DNA from: Bradyrhizobium diazoefficiens USDA 110
Lineage (GTDB): Bacteria; Pseudomonadota; Alphaproteobacteria; Rhizobiales; Xanthobacteraceae
Direction: 5' to 3'
Assembly (NCBI RefSeq): GCF_000011365.1
Contig: NC_004463.1
Coordinates: 2,466,001 to 2,530,000, forward strand
Length of the DNA stretch: 64,000 bases
The notes beneath the pieces are model-generated. The model did not search any database. It was not told where the DNA came from and saw only the letters and a list, made by a program, of their open reading frames with translations. Both the position numbers and the translations under genes were made by a program. The first letter of the stretch is position 1. Each line of letters opens with the position of its first letter. Below, in pieces: positions 35,035 through 44,600 of the stretch.

Positions 35035-35929
35035 TCAGGCGGCGAAGCGGATCTGCCCCGCCGGCGAGGGGTCGTAGCCGGTCAGCTCCTCGGCGCGCTG
35101 GCGCAGCCTTCTTTCGCTCAGGAACCGGATCAGGGCCTGCATGGTGGGGCGGAAATAGCTGCGCTGTCGCATCGCCAGATCGAGATTTTCCCAGACCAGC
35201 GGCACGAAATCGAGGCCGGCCGAGCGCGCCGCCGCGCGTGTCGCCACCCCGCAATCGGCCTGGCCGGCGCGGACCATTTCGGCAAGATCGGGCCCGGTCA
35301 GGGCCGGCGTCTCCACCCGGCGCAAATCGCGGGTGGTGGCGTCGGCGCGCTTCAGGAGCACGTCGAGCAGCATCTGCGCGCCTGTGCCCTGTTGTCGCAT
35401 CGCCATCCTGGCGCCGAGCGCGAGCACGTCGGCGAGACCGCGCAATCGCTTCGGATTGCCCGGCGGCAGCACGAGACCCTGCTCGCGGCGCGCGAATGCG
35501 ACCAGCAGCGCGTCATGCAGGTCCGGAGCGTCTCGCAGCGCCGTCACATTGGCGTCGGAGGCAAGATTGCCGGAGGCATCCAGGCCGTGGAAGTGCACTG
35601 CGACAGCCGTCACCTCGTCGCGCTGCAGGCGCTCGAGCCCGCGCGCGCTTCCCTCGCTCATCGATCCCAGGCCGGAGCCGGATTCGCGCAGGCTCCAGTC
35701 CAGGAGGCTCGTCCTGGCTCCCGCCCACGACGGGTGGCGGCTCCGTGGCCAGCATGCCCGCAGGGCGCGCCAGTCCGGACAGCACCCAGAGATCGAGTTC
35801 GTGCCGCGGGAAGAGCCACTTCCCGGTCACCTTGCTACAGGGGATCGCGCCGGTGGTGACGAGTTCGTAGAGCTTGCGTTCGCCAAGTCGGAGATAGTCA
35901 GCGGCTTCACTGGTCGTCAGGAATTCCAT
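35035..35929 (-). pseudogene. Frameshifted HTH regulator with periplasmic-binding-like domain
   Basis: Two overlapping frames read as one protein. The first (from 35929) starts MEFLTTSEAADYLRLGERK, an excisionase-type helix-turn-helix of about 60 residues. The second (ending 35035) has the binding-protein-like domain with FARREQGLVLPPGNPKRLRG. At about 35690-35715 the reading must shift; the second frame then continues LLDWSLRESGSGLGSM. Total length is 895 bp, one base more than a multiple of three. Intact relatives regulate molybdate/tungstate-linked genes. This is either a real mutation or a sequencing error. Confidence 0.72.
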
Positions 35930-36249
35930 CCTGCATTCCTATGCAAATTCTTGCTTCTTTTTGGACTTTCGTCGCAGGTGGAATTCTGCAGTTCATTTTC
36001 GGTCCGCGGGAACCATGCCCGATCATCTCGTTGCTTTGCAACACATCCGCAGGCGCCTCTTCCGCTTTGGTGAACGATCCTGAAGCGCTCACATGGTGCG
36101 GGCCTTGCTGTCGCGCTCGCGATTGCAATCGGCTGCCGCTCAATGCATTGCCGGAATTTCCCGAACGGCAGCGCGCGAGGGGCAAATGCGTCACGAGTGC
36201 GGCGCAATCGATCCTCATGATCGTGGCCGTATCCAATGGGAACCAGCTC

Positions 36250-37083
36250 ATGGCCTTTCGCCGCCTGTCCGTTGCACTCGCGCTTCTCTGCGGCCTGACC
36301 GCGGACATCGGAGCGTCGTTCGCGGAGGACCGCGCCATCGTCCTGGCCTCCACCACAGCGACGCAGGATTCGGGCCTGCTCGATCATCTGCTGCCGATTT
36401 TCCGTGACAAGACCGGCATCGACGTGAGGGTGATCGCGCAGCGCGCCGACGAGGTGCTCAACGAGGCGCGCAAGGGCGATGCGGACGTCGTGCTGATGCA
36501 TGCGCGGCCACAGGAGGAAAAGTTCGTCGCCGAAGGTTTTGCCGTGAAGCGCTTCGACGTGATGTACAACGACTACGTGCTGATCGGGCCGAAGAGCGAT
36601 CCTGCCGGCGTGAAGGGCAAGGACATCGCGACCGCGCTCAAGGCGATCGAGGCCAAGGGCGCGCCGTTCGTGACGCGCGGCGATCGATCCGGCACCCACG
36701 CCGCGGAGCTCGCGCTCTGGATCGTCGCCGGCATCGACATCGCCGCTGCCAAAGGCGCCTGGTACCGCGAGGCCAAGGAGGGCATGGGCGCGGCGCTCGA
36801 AGCTGCGCGTGTCGCAAATGCCTATGTGCTGTCGGACCGCGGCAGCTGGATCGCCTTCAAGGAGCGCGGCGATCTCGACATCATCGTCGAGGGCGACAAG
36901 CGGCTGCTCAACCAGTACGGCGTGATGTTGGTCAACCCCGAGAAGTTTCCGAGCGTGAAGAAGGAGCTGGGGCAGACCTTCATCGACTGGCTGATCTCGC
37001 CGGACGGGCAGGCGGCGATCGCCGGCTACAGGGTCGACGGGCAGCAGCTGTTCTTTCCGAATGCGGACAAGTCGGCCGGCTGA
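36250..37083 (+). CDS. Tungstate/molybdate-type ABC solute-binding protein (TupA-like)
   Basis: A 277-residue periplasmic protein. After the signal (ending GASFAED) comes VLASTTATQDSGLLDHLLP, the oxyanion-binding start of TupA/WtpA-like proteins. Then AKGDADVVLMHARP-type and TRGDRSGTHAAELALW segments follow, and the last is the second anion loop. The start at 36250 gives a normal signal peptide. It is divergent from the frameshifted regulator across a 320-bp gap with no other gene, and is followed by MoeA-family genes, which supports a role in molybdate or tungstate supply. Permease and ATPase genes are not here. Confidence 0.83.
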   Translation: MAFRRLSVALALLCGLTADIGASFAEDRAIVLASTTATQDSGLLDHLLPIFRDKTGIDVRVIAQRADEVLNEARKGDADVVLMHARPQEEKFVAEGFAVKRFDVMYNDYVLIGPKSDPAGVKGKDIATALKAIEAKGAPFVTRGDRSGTHAAELALWIVAGIDIAAAKGAWYREAKEGMGAALEAARVANAYVLSDRGSWIAFKERGDLDIIVEGDKRLLNQYGVMLVNPEKFPSVKKELGQTFIDWLISPDGQAAIAGYRVDGQQLFFPNADKSAG

Positions 37084-37137
37084 CATCTGCATCTCCGGCG
37101 GTTGCCAAACGCAGCGTTGCATGGTCCATCATGGCGC

Positions 37138-38244
37138 ATGACCCAGCGCCTGCCGCCATCGCTGACGCCGCTCGACACCGCGCTTGCCGCGTTGCTGCGA
37201 GACGTTGAACCGATCACACCTGTTGCGTTGCCGCTGACTGAAGCGATCGGCTGTATCGCGGCGGACGCTCCGCTGCTTGCGGCCTATCCGCCGCACGACA
37301 TTGCCGGCATGGACGGGTGGGCGTTGCGCGCCAATGATCTCGTCGGTGCGTCCGCCTATTCGCCGTCGCCGCTGGCGACGGCGCCGGCCTGGGTCGATGC
37401 CGGCGACGCGATGCCGGCGGGATGCGACTGTGTGCTCGATGCCGACGCCGTCGAGATGTCTGGACCGCTCGCGCAGGTGCTGGCGGAGGGCGTGCCGGGG
37501 CAGGGTGTCCGCCGCGCCGGAAGCGACATCGCCGTTCGCACGCTTGCCGGCACAGAAGGATATCCGGTCGGTCCGGCCGCGCTGATGCTCGCCGGCGTCG
37601 CGGCGGTGGACAGGCTGAGCGTGCGGCGGCCGCGGCTGCGCATCGTCAATGTGCCTGATACGACGACGACGGCGCATATGATTGCCGGGATCGCGCGCGT
37701 CGCGGGACTGGATGTGAGGGCGTTCGAGGCCGCCGCGCGCGATGGCGCATCGATTGCAGATGCGCTCGATGCTTCCTCCTGCGACCTGCTGCTGATTGTC
37801 GGCGGCAGCGGCGTCGGCCGCCGCGATGCCGCTGTCGCGGCGCTGGCCCGGCGCGGTGACGTGATCGCCCATGGCATTGCACTTCAGCCCGGCCGCACCG
37901 CCGCGGTCGGGCGGCTCGAAAAAGTTCCCGTCGTTGCCTTGCCCGGCTCGCCGGATCATGCGCTCGCAGCCTGGCTCGCGCTCGTGCTTCCGCTCGTCGA
38001 TCGTTTGTCGGCACGGCAGCTGCGCCGGCACGTGACACGGCCGCTCGCGCGCAAGATCGCGTCCAGTGTCGGCATTGCCGAAATCGCACTGCTGGCCGAG
38101 GACCATCATGCCTGGATGCCGCTTGCGGTGGGGGAGTGGCCGTTCCAGGCCATTGCCCGTGCGGATGCATGGCTGATCATACCCGCCAGCCACGAGGGAT
38201 TTGCAGCGGGCGCATGCGTCGATGCCTATCTGATGCGGGAGTGA
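37138..38244 (+). CDS. Divergent MoeA-like molybdopterin-binding protein
   Basis: A 368-residue protein with MoeA architecture but altered signatures. It has IAGMDGWALRANDL for the usual SAMDGYA motif, VGGSGVGRRD in place of GGVSVGxxD, and LPGSPDHALAAW instead of LPGNPVSA. It stops 1 bp before the next, fused MoeA gene, so they are co-transcribed. It may have lost metal-insertion activity and act as a binding partner or regulator. No strong ribosome site is seen. Confidence 0.75.
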   Translation: MTQRLPPSLTPLDTALAALLRDVEPITPVALPLTEAIGCIAADAPLLAAYPPHDIAGMDGWALRANDLVGASAYSPSPLATAPAWVDAGDAMPAGCDCVLDADAVEMSGPLAQVLAEGVPGQGVRRAGSDIAVRTLAGTEGYPVGPAALMLAGVAAVDRLSVRRPRLRIVNVPDTTTTAHMIAGIARVAGLDVRAFEAAARDGASIADALDASSCDLLLIVGGSGVGRRDAAVAALARRGDVIAHGIALQPGRTAAVGRLEKVPVVALPGSPDHALAAWLALVLPLVDRLSARQLRRHVTRPLARKIASSVGIAEIALLAEDHHAWMPLAVGEWPFQAIARADAWLIIPASHEGFAAGACVDAYLMRE

Positions 38245-38245
38245 T

Positions 38246-40207
38246 ATGGGTTCCGGCATGACGATGATCCCGCAATCGCAAGACCGCAGCGCGCTCGAAC
38301 AGGAGCAGTTCCTCAAGATCCTCTCGCGTGAGGAGGCGATGGCTCGTTTCGAGGCGGCGCTGTTTCCCCGCGCGATTCCGAGCGAAACGCGCAAGCTTGC
38401 CGATACGCTCGGCACGGCGCTCGCCGAAGACGTCACCGCCCCGATCGACGTCCCGCCGTTCGACCGTTCCAATGTCGACGGCTTTGCCGTCCGCTCGGCG
38501 GACCTCGCCGCGGCCGGCGAAGGTGCGCCTGTCCGCCTTGCGTTGAACGGCGAGACCATCCACTGCGGCACCGCGCCGAGGATGCAAGTTGCCACAGGCA
38601 CCGCAACGCCGATCGCCACCGGCGGCCCGCTGCCGCGCGGCGCCGACGCTGTCGTCATGGTCGAGCACACCCAGCCTGCCGGCCCGGATGCGGTCGATGT
38701 CCGCCGTGCCGCGTCTCCCGGGCAGTTCGTCTCCTATGCGGGCTCCGACATCGCACGCGGCGAAGCGCTGCTGCGCGCCGGCACGCTCGTCGGCTCACGC
38801 GAGATCGGGATGCTGGCGGCCTGCGGCATTGCCGAGGTGGCCGTCGCGCGCAAGCCGCGGGTCGCCGTGATCTCGACCGGCGACGAACTGGTTCAGCCCG
38901 GCGAGGTGCTTGCGCCCGCGGAGATCCACGACACCAACGGCGCGATCGTCGCGGCCGCGATCGACGAGAATGGCGGCGAGGCAATCTTCCTCGGTGCCAT
39001 TCCCGACGACGAAGCGAAGCTCGAATCCGCCATGCGCCGCGCGCTGGCGGACGCCGACATGCTGGTGCTCTCCGGCGGCACGTCGAAAGGCGCGGGCGAC
39101 CTGTCCCACCGCATCATCAGCCGGCTCGGCCAGCCCGGCGTCGTCGCGCATGGCGTGGCGCTCAAGCCCGGCAAGCCGCTGTGCCTCGCGGTCTGCGACG
39201 GCAAGCCGGTCGTGATCCTGCCGGGCTTTCCGACCTCGGCGATGTTCACCTTCCACGACATGATCGTGCCGGTGCTGCGCAGGATGGCCGGCCTGCCGCC
39301 GCGCTCCGATGCCAAGGTCAGCGCGACCGTGCCGGTGCGCATTGCCTCCGAGCTCGGCCGCACCGAATTCGTCATGGTCTCGCTGGTCGAGGGCAGGGGC
39401 GGCTTGATCGCCTATCCCTCCGGCAAGGGCTCCGGTGCGATCACCTCCTTCGCGCAGGCCGACGGCTTCCTGCGCATCGATGCGCTCGCCGATCAGATGC
39501 CCGCGGGGACCGAGGCCGAGGTGACGCTGTTCACGCCGCATGTGCGCGTGCCGGATCTCGTCATCGTCGGCAGCCATTGCACCGGCCTCGACCTCGTCAC
39601 CGCACAGCTCGCGCATGCGGGCCTCACAGTGCGCTCGATCGCGGTCGGCAGCCTCGGCGGGCTTGCGGCAGCCAAAAGGGGCGAGTGCGATCTCGCGCCG
39701 ATCCATCTGTTCGACGACAGAAGCGAGACCTACAACACGCCTTATTTGGTCGAAGGGCTCGAGCTCGTGCCGGGCTGGCGGCGGATGCAGGGCATCGTGT
39801 TCCGCAAGGGCGACAAGCGCTTCGAGGGCCTCAGCGCAAAGGACGCCGTTGCCGCCGCGCTCACGGATCCCGCCTGCATCATGGTCAACCGCAACCAGGG
39901 CGCCGGCACGCGTATCCTGATCGACCGGCTGCTCGGCGGTGCGCGCCCCGAAGGCTATTGGAACCAGCCGCGCTCGCACAACGCCGTTGCCGCCGCCGTC
40001 GCGCAGCAACGCGCCGACTGGGGCATGACCATTGCGCCGGTCGCCCATGCGGTCGGTCTCGGTTTCATTCCGCTCGCGGAAGAGCATTATGACTTTGCGT
40101 TGGTGACGGCGCGCAAGCAGCGTCCGGCGGTACAGGCCTTTCTCGACGCACTTGGCTCGGGCGAGGCACGTACGGCACTGGAGCGAGCGGGCTTCCGGCC
40201 GGCGTAG
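38246..40207 (+). CDS. MoeA fused to a periplasmic-binding-like domain
   Basis: A 653-residue fusion. Residues about 20-430 are MoeA: FDRSNVDGFAVRSADL, STGDELVQPGE, LSGGTSKGAGD and LPGFPTSAMF. Residues about 440-653 are a cytosolic solute-binding-protein fold: VGSHCTGLDLVTAQLAHAG, NRNQGAGTRILID and QRADWGMTIAPVA. This second domain resembles the one in the regulator at 35035-35929 and the TupA-like protein. It may sense molybdate/tungstate or a cofactor form before metal insertion. GGGAG lies 6 bp before ATG 38246. Confidence 0.87.
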   Translation: MGSGMTMIPQSQDRSALEQEQFLKILSREEAMARFEAALFPRAIPSETRKLADTLGTALAEDVTAPIDVPPFDRSNVDGFAVRSADLAAAGEGAPVRLALNGETIHCGTAPRMQVATGTATPIATGGPLPRGADAVVMVEHTQPAGPDAVDVRRAASPGQFVSYAGSDIARGEALLRAGTLVGSREIGMLAACGIAEVAVARKPRVAVISTGDELVQPGEVLAPAEIHDTNGAIVAAAIDENGGEAIFLGAIPDDEAKLESAMRRALADADMLVLSGGTSKGAGDLSHRIISRLGQPGVVAHGVALKPGKPLCLAVCDGKPVVILPGFPTSAMFTFHDMIVPVLRRMAGLPPRSDAKVSATVPVRIASELGRTEFVMVSLVEGRGGLIAYPSGKGSGAITSFAQADGFLRIDALADQMPAGTEAEVTLFTPHVRVPDLVIVGSHCTGLDLVTAQLAHAGLTVRSIAVGSLGGLAAAKRGECDLAPIHLFDDRSETYNTPYLVEGLELVPGWRRMQGIVFRKGDKRFEGLSAKDAVAAALTDPACIMVNRNQGAGTRILIDRLLGGARPEGYWNQPRSHNAVAAAVAQQRADWGMTIAPVAHAVGLGFIPLAEEHYDFALVTARKQRPAVQAFLDALGSGEARTALERAGFRPA

Positions 40208-40258
40208 ATGATAGACGACGACGCGGCCTTCAAGCCGTGCGACAGGTTGGGGGACGCG

Positions 40259-40528
40259 ATGGCAAGGCCGCTTTCGGTCGCGATCGTCGGTGCCGGCATG
40301 GGCGGGCTTGCGACCGCCGCGGCGCTCCGGCGCGTCGGCATCAATGTGATGGTCTACGAGCAGGCCTCCCAATTCGCCCGCATCGGCGCCGGCATCCAGA
40401 TCGGCTGCAATGCCATGAAGGTGTTGCGCGCGCTGGGGCTGGAGGCGCGGATGCGCGAGGCTAGGCCGCGTCATCCAGCGCCGCGAGCCGCTCGGCCTCG
40501 GCGATGTCCTCGACCGTATTGGCGTTGA
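40259..40528 (+). pseudogene. N-terminal remnant of an FAD-dependent monooxygenase
   Basis: Only about 67 residues match the family. SVAIVGAGMGGLATAAALR is the FAD-binding GxGxxG motif, and IGAGIQIGCNAMKVLRALG is the next conserved block of salicylate-hydroxylase-like enzymes. At about 40460 the similarity stops and the frame runs over the end of mobA. Full enzymes have about 400 residues, so the gene was cut here, probably when the mobA-fdhD segment joined. Confidence 0.7.
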
Positions 40529-41096
40529 AGAACGGATCGAGCGGCTCGACCGGCCACGTCACCGTCGCGAGCGGATAGCGTGCGGTCCAGCGGTCGATCT
40601 TGCGCAGGTCCTCGACGACGAGGGCGTGGCGCAATTCGTCGCGCAAGGCAACGCGCCACAGCCCGATCACCGGATGCGTCTGGTCGCCCGATGCGGCGAC
40701 CGCGAGCTGCGCGCTCTCCCGCTCACGGGCTTCATGCAGGCGCGCGACGAGATCGCGCGGCAGGAACGGGCAGTCGCCGGCGGCACTGAGCACCCATTCG
40801 ATCCCCGGCCGGTTCGCCGCGGTCCAGTCGAGCGCGGCGAGAATGCCGGCGAGCGGGCCGGGAAAGCCGGGTACGTCGTCGGCGACCACCTGCAGGCCGA
40901 ATGCGGCGAAGCGCGCGGGATCGCCGTTCGCATTGAGGATCAGTCCGCTGCACTGGGGCGAAAGACGTGCGATCACGCGCTCCAGGATGGTGCGTCCGCC
41001 GATGGTGCGCATCGGCTTGTCGCCGCCGCCCATGCGTCGCGCGAGGCCGCCGGCGAGCAGCACGCCTTGCGTCAGCGGAGTTTCAGTCGTCACCAC
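40461..41096 (-). CDS. mobA: Molybdenum cofactor guanylyltransferase MobA
   Basis: A 211-residue nucleotidyltransferase. [19 protein letters not shown] is the GTP-binding signature, and [14 protein letters not shown] carries the metal Asp. The family joins GMP to Mo-molybdopterin to form bis-MGD, the cofactor formate dehydrogenase needs. The likely GTG start at 41096 lies inside the end of fdhD (14-bp overlap), so fdhD-mobA form an operon. Other GTG codons at 41093 and 41102 are possible. Confidence 0.9.
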   Translation of the reverse strand: MVTTETPLTQGVLLAGGLARRMGGGDKPMRTIGGRTILERVIARLSPQCSGLILNANGDPARFAAFGLQVVADDVPGFPGPLAGILAALDWTAANRPGIEWVLSAAGDCPFLPRDLVARLHEARERESAQLAVAASGDQTHPVIGLWRVALRDELRHALVVEDLRKIDRWTARYPLATVTWPVEPLDPFFNANTVEDIAEAERLAALDDAA

Positions 41097-41973
41097 CTTC
41101 ACCCTTGCGCTTGTGCTTGGCTGACTCCTCTTCGACGTAAGCAAGGTTCTGGTCGTAGACGATCCGTTCCTCGCCCGCGAGCGCGATGAAGCGCTTGCCG
41201 CGGGTGCGGCCGACCAGCGTCAGGCCCACCTGTCTTGCGAGATCGACGCCCCACGCGGTGAAGCCGGAGCGCGACACCAGGATCGGAATGCCCATGCGTA
41301 CCGTCTTGATCACCATCTCCGAGGTGAGACGTCCCGTGGTGTAGAGGATCTTGTCGCCGGCATCGACGCCGTGGCGGTACATCCAGCCCGCGATCTTGTC
41401 CACGGCGTTGTGGCGGCCGACGTCCTCAGTGTAGCAGAGCGGCTCGCCCTCCTTGCACAGCACGCAGCCATGGATCGCACCGGCCTCCAGATACAGCGAG
41501 GGCATGGTGTTGATGGTCTGCGTCATCTGGTAGAGCCAGGAGGTGCGCAGCTCCGCCTTCGGCAGTGCGACGCTCTCGACCGCTTCCAGCAGATCGCCGA
41601 AGGCGGTGCCCTGCGCGCAACCCGAGGTCTGTGTGCGCTTCTTCAGCTTGGCCTCGAAATTGGTGTGATGCGAGGTGCGCACGACCACGACCTGGAGGTC
41701 GTCGTCGTATTCGACCTCGGTCACCGCGTCATTATATTTCAGCATGTTCTGGTTGAGCAGATAGCCCAGCGCCAGATATTCCGGATAGTCGCCGATCGTC
41801 ATCATGGTGACGATCTCCTGGGAATTCAGGTAGAGCGTCAGCGGCCGCTCCATCGGCACCTTGATCTCGACTCTGGCGCCGGTCTGGTCGGTCCCGGTCA
41901 CGCTCTGGGTCAGGCGCGGGTCATCCGGGTTGGGGACGATCAGGGGCACCGGGGCTTTGTCGATCTTCATCAT
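41083..41973 (-). CDS. fdhD: FdhD sulfurtransferase for formate dehydrogenase
   Basis: A 296-residue FdhD. It has the catalytic loop [15 protein letters not shown] (usual CxxC reduced to one Cys, CAQG), [15 protein letters not shown], and [15 protein letters not shown], the family hallmark. FdhD passes sulfur from IscS to the molybdenum cofactor so formate dehydrogenase becomes active. The fds genes lie 5 kb away. The end is Lys/Glu/Gly-rich ([11 protein letters not shown]). ATG 41973 is chosen; GTG 41979 and ATG 41970 are close alternatives. Confidence 0.92.
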   Translation of the reverse strand: MMKIDKAPVPLIVPNPDDPRLTQSVTGTDQTGARVEIKVPMERPLTLYLNSQEIVTMMTIGDYPEYLALGYLLNQNMLKYNDAVTEVEYDDDLQVVVVRTSHHTNFEAKLKKRTQTSGCAQGTAFGDLLEAVESVALPKAELRTSWLYQMTQTINTMPSLYLEAGAIHGCVLCKEGEPLCYTEDVGRHNAVDKIAGWMYRHGVDAGDKILYTTGRLTSEMVIKTVRMGIPILVSRSGFTAWGVDLARQVGLTLVGRTRGKRFIALAGEERIVYDQNLAYVEEESAKHKRKGEGGDD

Positions 41974-42048
41974 GGCCACGACGTTAGCATGACATTCGGG
42001 TCAAGCCGATATAAGCATGCTGGCGGAAAGCGAAAATGCTGCCTCGCC

Positions 42049-42124
42049 GTCATTGCGCGCGGCGAAGCAATCCAGAACTATACCGCGGTGGCAGTCTGGA
42101 TTGCTTCGCTACGCTCGCAATGAC
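42049..42124. repeat. Interspersed palindromic repeat
   Basis: GTCATTGCG and GAAGCAATCCAGA at the left mirror TCTGGATTGCTTCG and CGCAATGAC at the right. This makes a long imperfect hairpin between divergent fdhD and mobB. Similar elements are dispersed in Bradyrhizobium-type genomes. Confidence 0.8.
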
Positions 42125-42180
42125 GGGGAGAGGCCGGCGGTTCCATCGGCAGGCGTGTCGTTGGCGGAGACGGATCGGTT

Positions 42181-42708
42181 ATGAAAGTCATCGGCCTTGC
42201 GGGCTGGAGCGGTGCGGGCAAGACCACGCTGTTGACGCGGCTGATCCCGTATTTCAGCGCGCAAGGCCTGCGCGTCTCCGTCATCAAGCATGCGCATCAC
42301 CAGTTCGACGTCGACGTGCCCGGCAAGGATTCCTGGCGCCATCGCGAGGCGGGCGCGGCCGAGGTGCTGGTTGCCTCGTCAAATCGCTGGGCTCTGATGC
42401 ACGAGTTGCGCGGCGCGGCGGAGCCGCGGCTGCCGGAACTCCTGAGCAAGCTTTCCGCGGTCGATCTCGTCGTGGTCGAGGGTTTCAAGCGCGAGCCGCA
42501 CCGCAAGATCGAAGTCCATCGTGCCGGCAACGGCAAACCGTTGCTGTTTCCCGACGATCCCGGAATTGCCGGGATCGCGACCGACGCCCCGATTGACACC
42601 CGGCTGCCGACCGTCCATCTCGACGATATCCCGGCCGCGGCGTCGCTGCTGTTGCGTGTGGCGATGCCGGTCGAGGAAGCGGTCGCGAAAAGCGCTGCTA
42701 TGCGCTGA
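42181..42708 (+). CDS. mobB: MobB, molybdopterin-guanine dinucleotide GTP-binding protein
   Basis: A 175-residue P-loop protein: GWSGAGKTTLLTRL at residues 8-21, then VIKHAHHQFDVDVPGKDS, the family switch, and VVVEGFKREPHRKIEV. MobB helps MobA supply GTP in cofactor completion. GGAG precedes the ATG. moeA starts 9 bp downstream, so the two are one operon, divergent from fdhD-mobA. Confidence 0.92.
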   Translation: MKVIGLAGWSGAGKTTLLTRLIPYFSAQGLRVSVIKHAHHQFDVDVPGKDSWRHREAGAAEVLVASSNRWALMHELRGAAEPRLPELLSKLSAVDLVVVEGFKREPHRKIEVHRAGNGKPLLFPDDPGIAGIATDAPIDTRLPTVHLDDIPAAASLLLRVAMPVEEAVAKSAAMR

Positions 42709-42717
42709 CGAGGCACC

Positions 42718-43974
42718 ATGGCGCAACTGTCTGACGATTGCTTTGCCTTTGGCGGACCGATGATGTCGGTCGACGAGGCCGTTGGCCTGATCACGACGCG
42801 CGTCAACGCGATTGCCGATCTCGAAACCGTGGCGCTGGTCGATGCGGACGGGCGCGTGCTGGCCCGAGACATCGCCGCGCCCCTGCCGCTGCCACCCTTC
42901 ACCAACTCCGCCGTCGACGGCTATGCCGTGCGCGACGCCGATCTTCCGGACAGCGCGGAACGGGCGTTTCCGCTCGATGGCCGCATCCAGGCCGGCGGCC
43001 TTGTTCAAGCGCCGATCAGGCCCGGCCACACCGCGCGCATCTTCACGGGTGCGCCGATGCCGCCGGATGCCGGGACCGTCTTCATGCAGGAGGATGTCCG
43101 CATCGATGACGCCGCCAGGATCGTGCTGCCGCCGGGGCTGAAGCCGGGCGCAAACGTCCGGCCCGCGGGCGAGGACATCCCTCAAGGGCACGTCGCGCTG
43201 CGCGCCGGCCAGCGGCTGCGGCCACAGCATGTCGCGCTCGCCGCGGCGTTCGGCCTGACGCGGATCGACGTCGTCAGGCGCATCCGCGTTGCGGTGTTCT
43301 CGACCGGCGACGAGCTGGCGTCGCCGGGCGAGCCGCGCGCCGCCTCGCAGCTGTTCGACTCCAACCGCTTCATGCTGATGGCGATGCTGCGCCGGCTCGG
43401 CTGCGAGGTCAGCGATCTCGGCATCCTGCGTGACGAGCGGACTTCCCTCGCGAATGGCTTGAAGCAGGTTGCAGGCAGCCACGACCTGATCCTCACCACC
43501 GGCGGCGTCTCGACCGGCGAGGAGGACCACGTCAAGGCAGCGGTCGAGAGCATCGGCTCGCTGGTGCTGTGGCGGATGGCGATCAAGCCCGGCCGGCCCG
43601 TGGCAATGGGCATCATCGGCGGCACCCCGCTGATCGGCCTGCCCGGCAATCCCGTCGCGAGTTTCGTCACCTTCGTCCATGTGGTGCGGCCGACGGTGCT
43701 GGCGCTGATGGGTGGTTTGCCGGAGCCGCTGTTGCCGATCCCGGTGCGTGCGGCGTTCACCTACAAGAAGAAGATCGGCCGCCGCGAATATATTCGTGTC
43801 TCGTTGCGGAGGGGACAGGATGGCGCGCTGGAGGCCATCAAGTTCCCGCGCGAAGGCGCCGGGCTGTTGTCGTCGCTGGTCGAGACCGACGGCCTCGTCG
43901 AGCTCGGCGAGGACATCACGCGTGTCGAGCCAGGGCAGAGCGTGGGGTTCCTGTCCTATGCCGATCTGCTCTGA
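42718..43974 (+). CDS. moeA: Molybdopterin molybdenumtransferase MoeA (canonical)
   Basis: A 418-residue enzyme of normal length with standard signatures: FTNSAVDGYAVRDADL, FSTGDELASPGE, TTGGVSTGEED, IKPGRPVAMG and LPGNPVASFVTF. It inserts molybdate into adenylated molybdopterin. Unlike the two other MoeA-family proteins in the window, its active motifs are intact, so this is the likely housekeeping copy. It follows mobB closely and precedes a TusA-like gene. Confidence 0.93.
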   Translation: MAQLSDDCFAFGGPMMSVDEAVGLITTRVNAIADLETVALVDADGRVLARDIAAPLPLPPFTNSAVDGYAVRDADLPDSAERAFPLDGRIQAGGLVQAPIRPGHTARIFTGAPMPPDAGTVFMQEDVRIDDAARIVLPPGLKPGANVRPAGEDIPQGHVALRAGQRLRPQHVALAAAFGLTRIDVVRRIRVAVFSTGDELASPGEPRAASQLFDSNRFMLMAMLRRLGCEVSDLGILRDERTSLANGLKQVAGSHDLILTTGGVSTGEEDHVKAAVESIGSLVLWRMAIKPGRPVAMGIIGGTPLIGLPGNPVASFVTFVHVVRPTVLALMGGLPEPLLPIPVRAAFTYKKKIGRREYIRVSLRRGQDGALEAIKFPREGAGLLSSLVETDGLVELGEDITRVEPGQSVGFLSYADLL

Positions 43975-44019
43975 CCGGTTGCGTTGACGCCATTGATCGG
44001 TCCCGCCATGGTTGCGCCC

Positions 44020-44283
44020 ATGACCAGAACCACGCTCGATCTCACCGGGCTGAAATGCCCGCTGCCCGCCCTGAAGACACGCAAGGCGCTCAAACCGTTA
44101 CAGCCGGGCGATCAGCTCGAGGTGTACTGCACCGATCCGCTGTCGGTGATCGACATTCCGAATCTGATTCGCGAGACCGGCGACACGGTGGAGATCACCG
44201 AGCGCAACGACGCGCGCATCGTGTTCTTGATAGAAAAGGCAAATGGTCCGATAGGCAACACCAATGGTGCGCTGCGTTCCTGA
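44020..44283 (+). CDS. TusA-family sulfur carrier
   Basis: An 87-residue TusA/SirA protein. LKCPLPALKTRKALK gives the CPxP motif whose Cys carries persulfide. The rest, VYCTDPLSVIDIPNLIRETGD, fits the family. Start could be 44020 or 44008. Placed after moeA and near fdhD, it may relay sulfur to FdhD for formate dehydrogenase, as TusA does in some bacteria; this role is inferred. The 317-bp gap after it (44284-44600) shows no gene, only the promoter side of the next one. Confidence 0.85.
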   Translation: MTRTTLDLTGLKCPLPALKTRKALKPLQPGDQLEVYCTDPLSVIDIPNLIRETGDTVEITERNDARIVFLIEKANGPIGNTNGALRS

Positions 44284-44600
44284 CGCGTTACCGCGTTGAT
44301 ACCGACCTTTTGTCTATCGACATCGATCATGGCTTCTGCCCAAATTGACTTTCTCCGTGCGGGCGCGGAGGTTGAGTGTTGTCTGCGATACGCGGATCAA
44401 CGGGCCAAACACGAAGCCTGCACGTGGTATCGGGCATAGAGCCCCGCTCGAGGGGTTAACTTTTCGGAGGCGCGTGACCGATCCTGGCGCGCGCCGGATG
44501 ATTATGCGGGGCAGCGGGGACAGCTGGCTGCACCGTGAATGGCTGAGGATCAGGATCTTAGCGGCAGGCTGCTCAGAAGGGCGGCTTAGGGGAGGACTGT

